Shown here: piece after piece, positions 18,874 through 28,740 of the stretch
Layout: the number at the start of each line of letters is the position of its first letter
Numbering within the stretch: the stretch's first letter is position 1
DNA from: JAXDMK01 sp963790325
GTDB lineage: Bacteria > Actinomycetota > Acidimicrobiia > Acidimicrobiales > AC-14
DNA length: 64,000 bases
Direction: 5' to 3'
Assembly: GCA_963790325.1 (NCBI GenBank)
Contig: CAWBNY010000002.1
Coordinates: 744,001-808,000 of the forward strand
Notes under the pieces: model-generated
What the model saw: the letters and a program-made list of their open reading frames with translations, nothing else
Database searches by the model: none
Told to the model about the DNA's origin: nothing
Made by a program: the position numbers and the translations under genes

Positions 18874-19589
18874 TGCCCCGCCAGCAGCTCGGCCAGGCGC
18901 CGGGCGTAGCGGGGACCGTCGCCCTCCGGGTCGTGCTTCAGGTAGACGTAGCTGTCGCGGCCGTCGGCCCGCAGCTTGGCCAGCCGCTCGGCCCACGCCT
19001 CCAGCCCGCCCCGGTCGTACCTGTCCCGCCGGAGGCGGAGGTAGGTGAGCGGCCCCACCGTCAGCGGCGCCGGTTCGCCGCGCTCGCTGTCGTTGTCGAC
19101 CACCGCCAGGGTGGCGCGGTGGGCGTCGAGGCGGCTGATCACCGCGTCGGTGTACCACTTGGGGCCGAGCTCGAACGCCGCCACCGGCGCCCCCGGCAGG
19201 GAGGCGAAGGCGGCCAGCAGCCGATCCAACCGGTCGAGGTCGGGCTCGTGGTGGGGGAGGCTCACCAGCACCGGGCCCAGGTTGTCGGCGAGGGGTGTCA
19301 CCGCGGCCAGGAAGGCGGCCACCCGGTCCTCCACCCCGTCGAGATCACGCCGGTGGGTGATCCCCATGTGGGCCTTGGGTGCAAACCGGAACCCGGGCTG
19401 AACCTGAGCCCGCCATCGTTCGAGGGTCACCGCCGTCGGCAGCCGCCGGTACGTGGCGTGGGCCTCGACGGTGGTGAAGCGGCGGCTGTAGAAGTCGAGC
19501 ATCCTGGCCGTCGAGGTCCCGCTGGGATAGAAGCGACCCGTCCACTCCGGGTACGACCATCCGCTGGTCCCCACGTTGATCTCGGCCAC
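18870..19589 (-). CDS. DUF72 (YecE-like) protein
   Basis: A 239-aa TIM-barrel-like DUF72 protein. Typical segments are VGTSGWSYPEWTGRFYPSG, EAHATYRRLPT, FAPKAHMGITH, a central LVSLPHH segment and VYLKHDPEGDGPRYARRL at the C-terminus. The family's function is unknown. It sits between divIC (20 nt upstream) and DUF501 (4-nt overlap), a slot where the standard actinobacterial operon has no gene, so it looks inserted into the eno operon in this lineage. The ATG at 19589 is the only reasonable start. Confidence 0.88.
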   Translation of the reverse strand: MAEINVGTSGWSYPEWTGRFYPSGTSTARMLDFYSRRFTTVEAHATYRRLPTAVTLERWRAQVQPGFRFAPKAHMGITHRRDLDGVEDRVAAFLAAVTPLADNLGPVLVSLPHHEPDLDRLDRLLAAFASLPGAPVAAFELGPKWYTDAVISRLDAHRATLAVVDNDSERGEPAPLTVGPLTYLRLRRDRYDRGGLEAWAERLAKLRADGRDSYVYLKHDPEGDGPRYARRLAELLAGQ

Positions 19590-19608
19590 AGGCCAACGTT
19601 AGAAGTCC

Positions 19609-19989
19609 TCAGAAGACAGAAGAAATCCGGTCCCACGCCCGGCCCAGCCACCCCTTGCCGGCGGCCTCGCCGGCCGGCACCGGCACGGCCGGCGGGCCCG
19701 GAGTGGTCGTCGGCGGCCTCCCGTCGGGGAGGATGACGTACGCCTCCTCGCCCGGCCTGACCAGCTGGTAGTGCAGGCGGGCCAGGCGCTCGATCTCCTC
19801 GGTGGTGTCGAGCTCGGCCGCCCGCTGGGCCAGGCGCTGGTTGGTGTCCTGCAGGGCGGCCACCTGGGCCGCCAGCTCGTCCCGGTCCCGGCGCTGGTCG
19901 ATCCACGCCCGGGTGGGGAACACCGCCAGGAAGAGCACGCCGAGCAGGCCCAGGGCGGCTACCGCCACCCCCACCCGCCGCCGGATCAC
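19609..19989 (-). CDS. divIC: Septum formation initiator, DivIC/FtsB-type
   Basis: A 126-aa bitopic division protein. A short basic N-terminus is followed by one transmembrane helix (about residues 7-27), a coiled coil over about residues 30-70 (DQRRDRDELAAQVAALQD...), and the conserved EEIERLARLHYQLVRPGEEAYVI motif, then a Pro-rich tail. It would bind FtsL and FtsQ in the divisome. GTG 19989 overlaps the enolase stop by 4 nt, which fixes the start. Confidence 0.9.
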   Translation of the reverse strand: MIRRRVGVAVAALGLLGVLFLAVFPTRAWIDQRRDRDELAAQVAALQDTNQRLAQRAAELDTTEEIERLARLHYQLVRPGEEAYVILPDGRPPTTTPGPPAVPVPAGEAAGKGWLGRAWDRISSVF

Positions 19990-21269
19990 CGGCTGCCCCC
20001 CAACTCGGCCCCTCCCCGGAACACAGCCGCCTCGCCCAGGTCGTCCTCGATGCGCAACAGCTGGTTGTACTTGGCCACCCGCTCGGAGCGGGCGGGGGCG
20101 CCGGTCTTGATCTGGCCGCAGTTGGTGGCGACGGCCAGGTCGGCGATGGTGGTGTCCTCCGACTCGCCCGAGCGGTGCGACATCACCGACCGGTAGGCGG
20201 ACCGGGAGGCCACGCCCATGGTGTCGAGGGTCTCGGTGAGGCTGCCCACCTGGTTGACCTTGATCAGGATGGCGTTGGCGACGCCCGCGGCGATGCCGGT
20301 CTCCAGCCGCTCCGAGTTGGTGACGAACAGGTCGTCGCCCACCAGCTGGATGCGGCGGCCGAGTGAGGTGGTGAGGGCCTTCCATCCGTCCCAGTCGTCC
20401 TCCGACATGCCGTCCTCGATGGACACGATCGGGTAGCGGTCGCACAGGCCGGTGAGGAAGTCGGCGAAGGCGCCCGGATCCAGGGTCCGGCCCTCACCGG
20501 CGAGCGAGTAGGTGCCGGTCGTGGTGTCGAAGAGCTCGGTGGCGGCCACGTCGAGGGCGATGGCGAGGTCGTCCGCCGGCCGGTAGCCGGCCTGCTCCAC
20601 CGCTTCCAGCAGCACCCGCACCCCCTCCTCGTTGCCCAGGTCGGGAGCGAAGCCGCCCTCGTCACCCAGGCCGGTCGACAGGCCCCGCCGGTGGAGGACG
20701 TCCTTGAGCGAGTGATAGCACTCAGTGGCCCACCGCAGTCCCTCGGAGAACGACGCCGCCCCCACCGGGACGAGCATGAACTCCTGGATGTCGAGGGGGT
20801 TGCTGGCGTGGGCCCCGCCGTTGAGCACGTTGAGCATGGGCAGGGGCAGGACGCAGGCGTTGGACCCGCCCACGTACCGGTAGAGGGGGACGTCGAGCTC
20901 GTCGGCTGCGGCCCGGGCCACCGCCAGGGAGACGCCCAGGATGGCGTTGGCGCCCAGGCGGGCCTTGTTGGCGGTCCCGTCGAGCGCGATGAGCTGGAGG
21001 TCGAGGCCGCGCTGGTCGAGGGCATCCCACCCGACGAGGGCGTCGCGGATCTCGGTGTTGACGCTATGTATGGCGCCCTCCACCCCCTTGCCCCGGTAGC
21101 GGGTACCCGCGTCCCGACGCTCGTGGGCCTCGTGGCTGCCGGTGGAGGCCCCCGAGGGGACGATGGCCCGGCCCCGACCGCCGTCGTCGGTCATGACCTC
21201 GACCTCGACCGTTGGGTTTCCCCTCGAGTCGAGAACCTCCCGCCCGACCAGGTGCTGGATGCCGCTCAT
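19986..21269 (-). CDS. eno: Enolase
   Basis: Converts 2-phosphoglycerate to phosphoenolpyruvate in glycolysis. The 427-aa protein has the N-terminal REVLDSRGNPTVEVEV, the Mg-binding LPMLNVLNGGAHASN, the GDEGGFAP loop, the IEDGMSEDDWDGW metal site, the catalytic Lys in LIKVNQVG, and SHRSGESEDTTIADL. It leads the minus-strand operon eno-divIC-DUF72-DUF501-ppx. 2-Phosphoglycerate is also the substrate of the kinase at 60625, so the two enzymes compete for it. Confidence 0.97.
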   Translation of the reverse strand: MSGIQHLVGREVLDSRGNPTVEVEVMTDDGGRGRAIVPSGASTGSHEAHERRDAGTRYRGKGVEGAIHSVNTEIRDALVGWDALDQRGLDLQLIALDGTANKARLGANAILGVSLAVARAAADELDVPLYRYVGGSNACVLPLPMLNVLNGGAHASNPLDIQEFMLVPVGAASFSEGLRWATECYHSLKDVLHRRGLSTGLGDEGGFAPDLGNEEGVRVLLEAVEQAGYRPADDLAIALDVAATELFDTTTGTYSLAGEGRTLDPGAFADFLTGLCDRYPIVSIEDGMSEDDWDGWKALTTSLGRRIQLVGDDLFVTNSERLETGIAAGVANAILIKVNQVGSLTETLDTMGVASRSAYRSVMSHRSGESEDTTIADLAVATNCGQIKTGAPARSERVAKYNQLLRIEDDLGEAAVFRGGAELGGSR

Positions 21270-21387
21270 ATGCTGTTGCTCCTGTGGCTGTTGTTGGAAA
21301 AGTTAGCGGACGCGTGGTGGGCGGTCGCGTCCCGTGCCTCCGTATCGGTTCGGTGACGGTCGCCGGGTGGCGTAGGTTCGGCGGCCA

Positions 21388-22551
21388 GTGAACCTGTTCG
21401 ACCTCGTCATCGCGGTGATCGTCTTCGGCGCCATCGTCGGCGGCTACCGCCTCGGCCTCCTGGCCCGGGTCGCGGGCTGGATCGGCTGGGGGCTGGGCCT
21501 AGTCCTGGCCGCGTCGTTCTCCCACCGCGTGCTCGGGATGGTCGATGCCCCCGATCCCCAGGTCAGGGTCCTCATGGCGCTGGGCATCTTCCTGCTGGTG
21601 GCCAGCCTGGGGGCGGCTCTGGGGGAGATGGTCGGGTTTCGGCTGCGGCGCCTGCTTCCCTTCGGCGGCCTACGCACGGTCGACCACGTCGGGGGTGCGT
21701 TCGCGGGGGCGCTCGGCGTCATGGTCGTGCTCTGGCTGCTGCTGCCGGTGCTGGCCTACGTCCCCGGCGAGATCTCCCGGCAGGTGCGCAACTCGACGGT
21801 GGCCCGGGCCATCGACGCCGCCGCCCCCCGGGCCCCTGGTCCCCTTCAGGACCTGCGCAACCAGGTGGTCGACGCCAACCTCCCCGAGGTCTTCTCCCGC
21901 CTGCGGCCCGCCCCCAGCACGGGAGCGCCGCCGGTGGCCACCGCCCTGGCGCCCGATCTGGTCACCCGGGTGGCGTCGTCGACGGTGAGGGTGAGCGGCC
22001 AGGCGTGCGGGCGGGTGCTCACCGGGAGCGGGTTCGCAGCCGACACCGACACCATCGTCACCAACGCCCACGTGGTGGCGGGGGTCGACAACCCGTCGGT
22101 TCTCCGCCCCGACGGCCGGCGGCTGTCGGCCACGGTGCAGGTCTTCGATCCCCGCCGCGACCTGGCCGTGCTGGGGGTGCCCGGGCTGGGGCAGGCACCC
22201 TTGCCGGTGGGGACGGGGGAGGTGGGTTCCGAGGGCGCCGTCTTCGGCCACCCCGGCGGGCAGGACGATCTGGAGGTCTCGCCGGCCCGGATCGAGGCTG
22301 CCATCGAGGCCCTCGGCCGCGACCTCTACGGCCAGTCGACGACCCGCCGCAACATCTACATCCTCGCCGCCCAACTCGAGCGGGGCGACTCCGGCGGTGC
22401 CCTGGTGAACCCGTCCGGCGAGGTGGTGGGGGTGGCGTTCGCCGTGGCCCCCGACCAGCCTGCCACCGCCTACGCCCTGGCCACGTCGGAGCTGGAGGCT
22501 GTCCTGGCCGAGCCCCGGGTGGGCGCCGACACCGGTTCCTGCCTGCGCTAG
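21388..22551 (+). CDS. marP: MarP-family membrane serine protease (CvpA + trypsin-like)
   Basis: A 387-aa protein. Residues 1-125 hold about four transmembrane helices of the CvpA/colicin V production type, followed by a periplasmic trypsin-like domain with catalytic His228 (TNAHVVAG), Asp258 (DPRRDLAVL) and Ser335 (GDSGGALV). Cys207 and the near-terminal Cys may form a disulfide. The M. tuberculosis homologue is needed for acid and oxidative stress resistance. A TAGGTT hexamer (21373-21378) lies 9 nt before the GTG at 21388, suggesting a leaderless message. It is divergent from eno. Confidence 0.92.
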   Translation: MNLFDLVIAVIVFGAIVGGYRLGLLARVAGWIGWGLGLVLAASFSHRVLGMVDAPDPQVRVLMALGIFLLVASLGAALGEMVGFRLRRLLPFGGLRTVDHVGGAFAGALGVMVVLWLLLPVLAYVPGEISRQVRNSTVARAIDAAAPRAPGPLQDLRNQVVDANLPEVFSRLRPAPSTGAPPVATALAPDLVTRVASSTVRVSGQACGRVLTGSGFAADTDTIVTNAHVVAGVDNPSVLRPDGRRLSATVQVFDPRRDLAVLGVPGLGQAPLPVGTGEVGSEGAVFGHPGGQDDLEVSPARIEAAIEALGRDLYGQSTTRRNIYILAAQLERGDSGGALVNPSGEVVGVAFAVAPDQPATAYALATSELEAVLAEPRVGADTGSCLR

Positions 22552-23450
22552 GCCGTTTCCAGGATGCCCCGGAGGGCGGCCTCGATCTCGACGTCGGCGA
22601 AGGTGAACCCGGACGACTGGAGCACCTCCGGCAACACCCGCTGACCGGCGAGGAGCATCTCCGCCACCATCTCCTTGCCGAACATGGTGTGCAGGGCGAG
22701 CTTGGGCACCGGCATCACCGTCGGCCGGCCCAGGACCGTGCCCAGGGCCTTGGTGAACTCGGCGTTGGTCACCGGGTTGGGGGCAGTCAGGTTGACCGGA
22801 CCCTCGACGGCGTCGGTGGCCAGGAGGTGGCGGATGGCCGCCACCTCGTCGTCGAGGGTGATCCAGCTCAGGTACTGCTCGCCGGTGCCCACCCGTCCGC
22901 CCAGGCCCATCTTGAAGGGGAGGAGCTGCTTGTCGAGCGCGCCGCCCTTGTCGGTGAGCACCACCCCGCTGCGGAACCTCGCCACCCGGATCCCGGCCGT
23001 GGCCGCAGGGGCGGTGGCGTCCTCCCACTGCCGGACGACGTCGGCCAGGAAGCCGGTGCCGGGGCCATCGACCTCGGTGACGGCCCGGTCGCCGGTGTCG
23101 CCGTAGTACCCGACGGCCGACGCCGAGGCGAAGACCGGGGGTGGGCGGTCGAGGCCGGCCAGGGTGGTGGCCAGCAACGTGGTCCCCTTCACCCGGCTGT
23201 CGAGGACCGCCCGCTTGTGGTCGTCGGTCCACCGGTGGTCGCCGATGCCCACGCCGGCCAGGTGGACGACGGCGTCGTGGCCCTCCAGGCCGGCGGCGTC
23301 GATGGTGCCCGCGGCCGGGTCCCACCGGATCTGGTTGGGACCCGTCGAGGAGCCCCGGACGAGGGCGGTGACCTGGTGGCCGTCGCCGACGAGAGCGTCG
23401 ACGAGGGCGGTGCCGATGAGTCCGTGGGAGCCGGTGACCGCGACCCGCAT
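22548..23450 (-). CDS. TIGR01777-family SDR epimerase-like protein
   Basis: A 300-aa extended short-chain dehydrogenase. The NAD(P)-binding motif VTGSHGLIG is at residues 5-13, followed by HLAGVGIGDHRW, the SASAVGYYGDTGD segment carrying the conserved YYG, and the C-terminal DUF1731 region (LLAGQRVLPEVLQSSGFTFADVEIEAALRGIL). The ATG at 23450 is favoured by homology. The substrate is unknown; E. coli YfcH and cell-division inhibitor SulA-like annotation are the usual relatives. It overlaps the converging marP stop by 4 nt. Confidence 0.9.
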   Translation of the reverse strand: MRVAVTGSHGLIGTALVDALVGDGHQVTALVRGSSTGPNQIRWDPAAGTIDAAGLEGHDAVVHLAGVGIGDHRWTDDHKRAVLDSRVKGTTLLATTLAGLDRPPPVFASASAVGYYGDTGDRAVTEVDGPGTGFLADVVRQWEDATAPAATAGIRVARFRSGVVLTDKGGALDKQLLPFKMGLGGRVGTGEQYLSWITLDDEVAAIRHLLATDAVEGPVNLTAPNPVTNAEFTKALGTVLGRPTVMPVPKLALHTMFGKEMVAEMLLAGQRVLPEVLQSSGFTFADVEIEAALRGILETA

Positions 23451-23482
23451 CGACCTGTCCTCGCGCCGCGAGCCGGGGCCGC

Positions 23483-24088
23483 TTAGGCCGCGACCTGTCG
23501 GGAGCGCTCGATCACGTGGTCGATGATGCCGTAGTCGCGGGCCTCCTCGGCCGTGAACCACCGGTCGCGGTCGGAGTCGGCGAGGACGGTCTCGACCGAC
23601 TGGCCGGTGTGGAAGGCGATGCGCTCGGCCATGATCCGCTTGGTGTAGATGATCTCCTTGGCATGGATGGCGATGTCGACCGCGCTGCCCTGCATCTGGG
23701 CCGACGGCTGGTGCATGAGGACCCGCGAGTGGGGGAGGGCGTAGCGCTTGCCGGGCGCCCCCGCGCACAGGAGGAACTGGCCCATGGAGGCGGCCAGGCC
23801 CAGGCAGATGGTGCCGACGTCGCAGCTGATGTACTGCATGGTGTCGTAGATGGCCATGCCGGCCGACACCGACCCGCCGGGGGAGTTGATGTAGAGGAAG
23901 ACGTCGCGGTCGGGGTCCTCGCTCTGCAGCAGGAGGAGCTGGGCGCAGATCAGGTTGGCCGAGGCGTCGTCGACCTGGGAGCCGAGGAAGACGATCCGCT
24001 CCTTCAGCAGCCGCGAGTAGACCTCGCTCGACCGATCGCCGACGAAGGTCTGGGCGTTGTACTGGGGGACCACGAGGTCGGGGGTCAT
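23483..24088 (-). CDS. clpP: ATP-dependent Clp protease proteolytic subunit
   Basis: A 201-aa serine protease core subunit that pairs with ClpX or ClpC. The catalytic triad is visible: Ser101 in LAASMGQFLL, His126 in VLMHQPSA and Asp175 in DSDRDRWFTA. ATG 24088 has an AAGGAG site 7 nt upstream. Actinobacteria usually carry two adjacent clpP genes followed by clpX; here only one is present and its upstream neighbour is a tRNA gene, so a second copy is presumably elsewhere. Confidence 0.94.
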   Translation of the reverse strand: MTPDLVVPQYNAQTFVGDRSSEVYSRLLKERIVFLGSQVDDASANLICAQLLLLQSEDPDRDVFLYINSPGGSVSAGMAIYDTMQYISCDVGTICLGLAASMGQFLLCAGAPGKRYALPHSRVLMHQPSAQMQGSAVDIAIHAKEIIYTKRIMAERIAFHTGQSVETVLADSDRDRWFTAEEARDYGIIDHVIERSRQVAA

Positions 24089-24156
24089 GCACGCTCCTTG
24101 GCGATGATCAGGGCTTCTCCCAAGGTAGCGGGTCCCCCCTGGTTGGGTGTCGGGGG

Positions 24157-24236
24157 TGGGCGCGGAGAGACTCGAACTCTCATGCCGAAGCACTGGCACC
24201 TAAAGCCAGCGTGTCTGCCAATTCCACCACGCGCCC
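24157..24236 (-). tRNA. tRNA-Leu (anticodon TAG)
   Basis: The minus strand folds as a class II tRNA: acceptor GGGCGCG/CGCGCCC (24230-24236 with 24158-24164), D-arm with GGAATTGGCAGACAC, anticodon stem CTGGC/GCCAG around loop TTTAGGT, so the anticodon is TAG (24200-24202), a long variable arm TGCTTCGGCA, and a T-arm with GTTCGAGTC. Discriminator A at 24157. CCA is not encoded. It reads CUA and, by wobble, other CUN leucine codons. Confidence 0.95.
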
Positions 24237-24268
24237 GGTAGCCCCAGCCTACCGACCCGGTGGTGAGG

Positions 24269-24706
24269 TCAGGTTAGGGCGGGTGCGGTCGTGTCGACGG
24301 CCGCCGCCACGGTCAGCCCCGCCACCGCCGCCACCCGGTCGACGCCGTCGTCGGAGTCGTCCGCCCCGTCGCTGACCACGGCTGGGCCGGGCCCAGCTCC
24401 GACCCCGGCACGAGCCCCGTCGAGCTCGGTCGGCCGGCGGCGGGTCCGGTCCTCGACCGCCAGGCGGATGGCGGTGCGGCTCTCGCCGTCGATCAGGATG
24501 TCGGCGAACGTCGGGATGCAGACCAGATCCAGGTTCGAGGGCGCGACGAAGCCACGGGCGATGGCGATCGCTTTGATGGCCTGGTTGAGGGCGCCCGCGC
24601 CCACGACCTGGACCTCGACCACGCCTGTCTGGCGGAGGACGCCGGCGAGCGCGCCCGCGACCGAGTTGGGATTGGACTTACTGGAGACCTTCAAGACCTC
24701 GACCAC
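24269..24706 (-). CDS. spoVS: SpoVS-family protein with Asp/Ala-rich tail
   Basis: A 145-aa protein whose first ~90 residues are strongly SpoVS: VVEVLKVSSKSNPNSVAGALAGVLRQ, VGAGALNQAIKAIAIARGFVAPSNLDLVCIP and DGESRTAIRLAVEDR. SpoVS is an Alba-like fold protein involved in Bacillus sporulation but conserved in many non-sporulating bacteria. The 50-residue C-terminal tail (RRRPTELDGARAG... then Ala/Val/Asp-rich) is not part of the family. GTG 24706 is used because homology begins there and a GGGGGA site lies about 7 nt upstream; the in-frame ATG further upstream adds implausible sequence. Confidence 0.88.
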   Translation of the reverse strand: MVEVLKVSSKSNPNSVAGALAGVLRQTGVVEVQVVGAGALNQAIKAIAIARGFVAPSNLDLVCIPTFADILIDGESRTAIRLAVEDRTRRRPTELDGARAGVGAGPGPAVVSDGADDSDDGVDRVAAVAGLTVAAAVDTTAPALT

Positions 24707-25258
24707 GACGTGTCCCCCAATGACGCGCTTGTTCCAATCGGTTCGACGGCGCCCGTTCCCGTTCCTCCCTTGGTCGAACACAGCGCACCGGTGAGTGAGA
24801 GATCTACCATGCCGCCGCGGCCGGGGGAAGGGGCGATGCGCGAAGGGCGGTGTGGGGGAAGAGCCGGCGTTGCCGGTCGAACGGGCGGGTCCACCCGATC
24901 TCGGCCGGGTCGCAGCCGCCTGCGCGGTGGTGGCGGGCGTGGGCTGGGTGGCGCTCAACGCCATCCTCGTCGCCGCCGGGTGCCCTGTCCGGCGGGTCGC
25001 CGGCGGGTCTCGATCCCGGCCCGCCAGACCCGATTCACCTACCCGTCGGGCCCTTTACCGTGACGATATATATATGGGGCCGTCTGACTGACGCGATCGA
25101 CCCCGGCCACGCATCACTTTCGCGCCCTCGGCGTCGGGTTCGTCCTGCTCGTCAAGCCGTCGCGGCCCTTCGTGGCGGCCGGTGGTTGCGACCGGCCCCG
25201 GACGAGGGTGACGGCCCACCACCGTCACCCTCGTGCTGATCTCGGGTGTGAGTCTGAC
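24707..25258. other. Intergenic region between spoVS and recA; possible small transcript
   Basis: About 550 nt without a convincing protein gene. It contains an alternating (AT)5 tract (25066-25075) flanked by TTTACC and TATGGG, unusual in this GC-rich window, and a 13-bp perfect hairpin at 25202-25234. An open frame at 24795-25091 lacks recognisable domains and a ribosome site. A promoter near 25050-25075 driving a transcript that ends at the hairpin is possible. Confidence 0.4.
25202..25234. terminator. Strong hairpin downstream of recA
   Basis: ACGAGGGTGACGG (25202-25214) pairs perfectly with CCGTCACCCTCGT (25222-25234) around a 7-nt loop. It begins 24 nt after the recA stop on the minus strand. 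There is no T-run on either side, so it may be a Rho-assisted or hairpin-only terminator, or an RNA-stability element. Confidence 0.55.
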
Positions 25259-27475
<2,217 letters not shown>

Positions 27476-27558
27476 CGGTGGATCCCTTCTGCTCGTCGGA
27501 CCGGACGGCAACCCACCCTACGAAGGGGGTGTGACACTTACGACGCTGTAACTTCGGC

Positions 27559-27588
27559 AGCGTAGTTCCGAACGCACGTTCGAATCAA
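27559..27588 (-). promoter_or_regulatory. recA promoter with SOS box in the spacer
   Basis: On the minus strand, TTGATT (27583-27588) and TACGCT (27559-27564) are 18 nt apart. The spacer contains the palindrome CGAACGCACGTTCG (27569-27582), a perfect match to the actinobacterial LexA core GAACNNNNGTTC. LexA bound there would block RNA polymerase, giving DNA-damage induction of recA. Confidence 0.8.
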
Positions 27589-27599
27589 GGATCGGCGTC

Positions 27600-27612
27600 C
27601 GAACCTCGGTTC
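27600..27612 (-). promoter_or_regulatory. Second SOS-box-like site upstream of recA
   Basis: CGAACCTCGGTTC contains GAACNNNNGTTC and lies about 30 bp (roughly three helical turns) upstream of the first box, on the far side of the -35 element. It could allow cooperative LexA binding. Confidence 0.5.
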
Positions 27613-27674
27613 CGTGCCGCGAAGTGATCGTCCGGCGACTCGAACGCCACACGCAAGGCCCGAGTGGCGGGCGA

Positions 27675-28124
27675 CTATCGCTCCGGGACGTCCCGGTCGG
27701 CGAGGACTTCCTCCAGCAGCGCCGCGGCCCGGTCGAGCATGGCCAGGTCGTGGGGCCCGAGGCCGGCCAGCCGGGAGGCCAGGTGGGCCACCCGCCGTCG
27801 CCGGCCGGCCTGCAGCATCCAGCGGCCTCGGGCGGTGGCCGTCACCTCGGTCACCCGCCGGTCGGTGGCCGAGCTCTCCCGGGTCACCAGGCCCAGCGCC
27901 TCCAGCTCGGCCACCAGCTTGCTCGCGGTGGGGGACCGGACCTGCTCGGCGGCGGCCAGTTGGCCCACGGTGAGCGGTCCGCCGAAGACGACCACGGAGA
28001 GTGCCGACAATCGCGCGCCGGAGAGTCCCGTGGCCTCGTCCTCCCTCCGGACCCTTCGGAGCAGGCGAACGGAGGCCGAGTGGAGGTGGTCGGCCACCTC
28101 CTCGGGGCTTGCCGAGGGGATCAT
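27675..28124 (-). CDS. MarR-family transcriptional regulator
   Basis: A 149-aa winged-helix regulator: helix-rich N-terminus (SPEEVADHLHSASVRLLRRVRRE), the DNA-binding region GPLTVGQLAAAEQVRSPTASKLVAELEALGLVTRE, the wing with SSATDRRVTEVTATARG, and a C-terminal dimerisation helix. ATG 28124 is preceded by TAGGCT with 8 nt spacing, so it appears leaderless. It is divergent from the ankyrin gene and shares a palindromic operator-like site with it, so it probably represses itself and that gene. The ligand is unknown. Confidence 0.9.
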   Translation of the reverse strand: MIPSASPEEVADHLHSASVRLLRRVRREDEATGLSGARLSALSVVVFGGPLTVGQLAAAEQVRSPTASKLVAELEALGLVTRESSATDRRVTEVTATARGRWMLQAGRRRRVAHLASRLAGLGPHDLAMLDRAAALLEEVLADRDVPER

Positions 28125-28129
28125 AGATA

Positions 28130-28140
28130 GGTAGCCTACC
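28130..28140. promoter_or_regulatory. Shared palindrome and overlapping divergent -10 boxes
   Basis: GGTAGCCTACC is an 11-bp palindrome. Its top strand contains TAGCCT (28132-28137), 9 nt before the ankyrin ATG at 28147; its bottom strand contains TAGGCT, 8 nt before the marR ATG at 28124. A single bound dimer of the MarR protein would cover both -10 elements. Confidence 0.6.
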
Positions 28141-28146
28141 GAACAT

Positions 28147-28740
28147 ATGGCCCTGTTCGAGGCGATAGAGGCCGGAAACGGCCCCGAAACACGATCGCTC
28201 CTCGCCGACGACCCCACCCTCGCCGGCGCCCGCCACCCCTCAGGAGTGTCGGCCGTCCTGTGGGCCCTCTACCGGGGACGGGGCGAGGTCCTCGACGCCA
28301 TCCTCGCGGCCGACCCCGTGCTCGACATCTTCGACGCCGCCGCCCTCGGCCGTGTCGACCGCCTGGCCGAGCTGCTCGTTCTCGACCCGTCCTGCGCCAA
28401 CGCCTGGTCGCCCGACGGCTTCCCGCCGCTCGGCCTGGCCGCCTTCTTCGGCCAGCCGTCCGCCGTCCGCCTCCTCCTCGACCACGGGGCCGACGTCGGG
28501 GCGGTGGCCCGCAACGCCATGCGGGTCCAGCCCCTCCACGCCGCCACCGCCGCCCGCGACGTCGAGTCCGTCCGCCTGCTGCTCGAGGCCGGCGCCGACC
28601 CCGACGCCGAGCAGCAGGAGGGGTGGACGCCGCTGATGGCCGCCCGCCGTCACGACGACGCCGACATCGTCGACCTCCTCCTCGCCCACGGCGCCCACGA
28701 CCGGGCTCACGAGAGCGAGAACCGCTCCACCACCTCGTAG
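28147..28740 (+). CDS. Ankyrin-repeat protein
   Basis: A 197-aa soluble protein made of about five ankyrin repeats, clearest in GFPPLGLAAFFGQPSAVRLLLDHGADV, QPLHAATAARDVESVRLLLEAGADPD and GWTPLMAARRHDDADIVDLLLAHGAH. Such proteins mediate protein contacts; a partner cannot be named. ATG 28147 appears leaderless (TAGCCT 9 nt upstream). The last 34 nt overlap the converging thpR gene, and the final residues (RAHESENRSTTS) are not ankyrin-like. Confidence 0.88.
   Translation: MALFEAIEAGNGPETRSLLADDPTLAGARHPSGVSAVLWALYRGRGEVLDAILAADPVLDIFDAAALGRVDRLAELLVLDPSCANAWSPDGFPPLGLAAFFGQPSAVRLLLDHGADVGAVARNAMRVQPLHAATAARDVESVRLLLEAGADPDAEQQEGWTPLMAARRHDDADIVDLLLAHGAHDRAHESENRSTTS

Noticed and set aside
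24795..25091. Protein gene in the spoVS-recA gap
   Set aside because: No ribosome site or recognisable domain; codon pattern is not clearly coding and it crosses the AT-rich tract.
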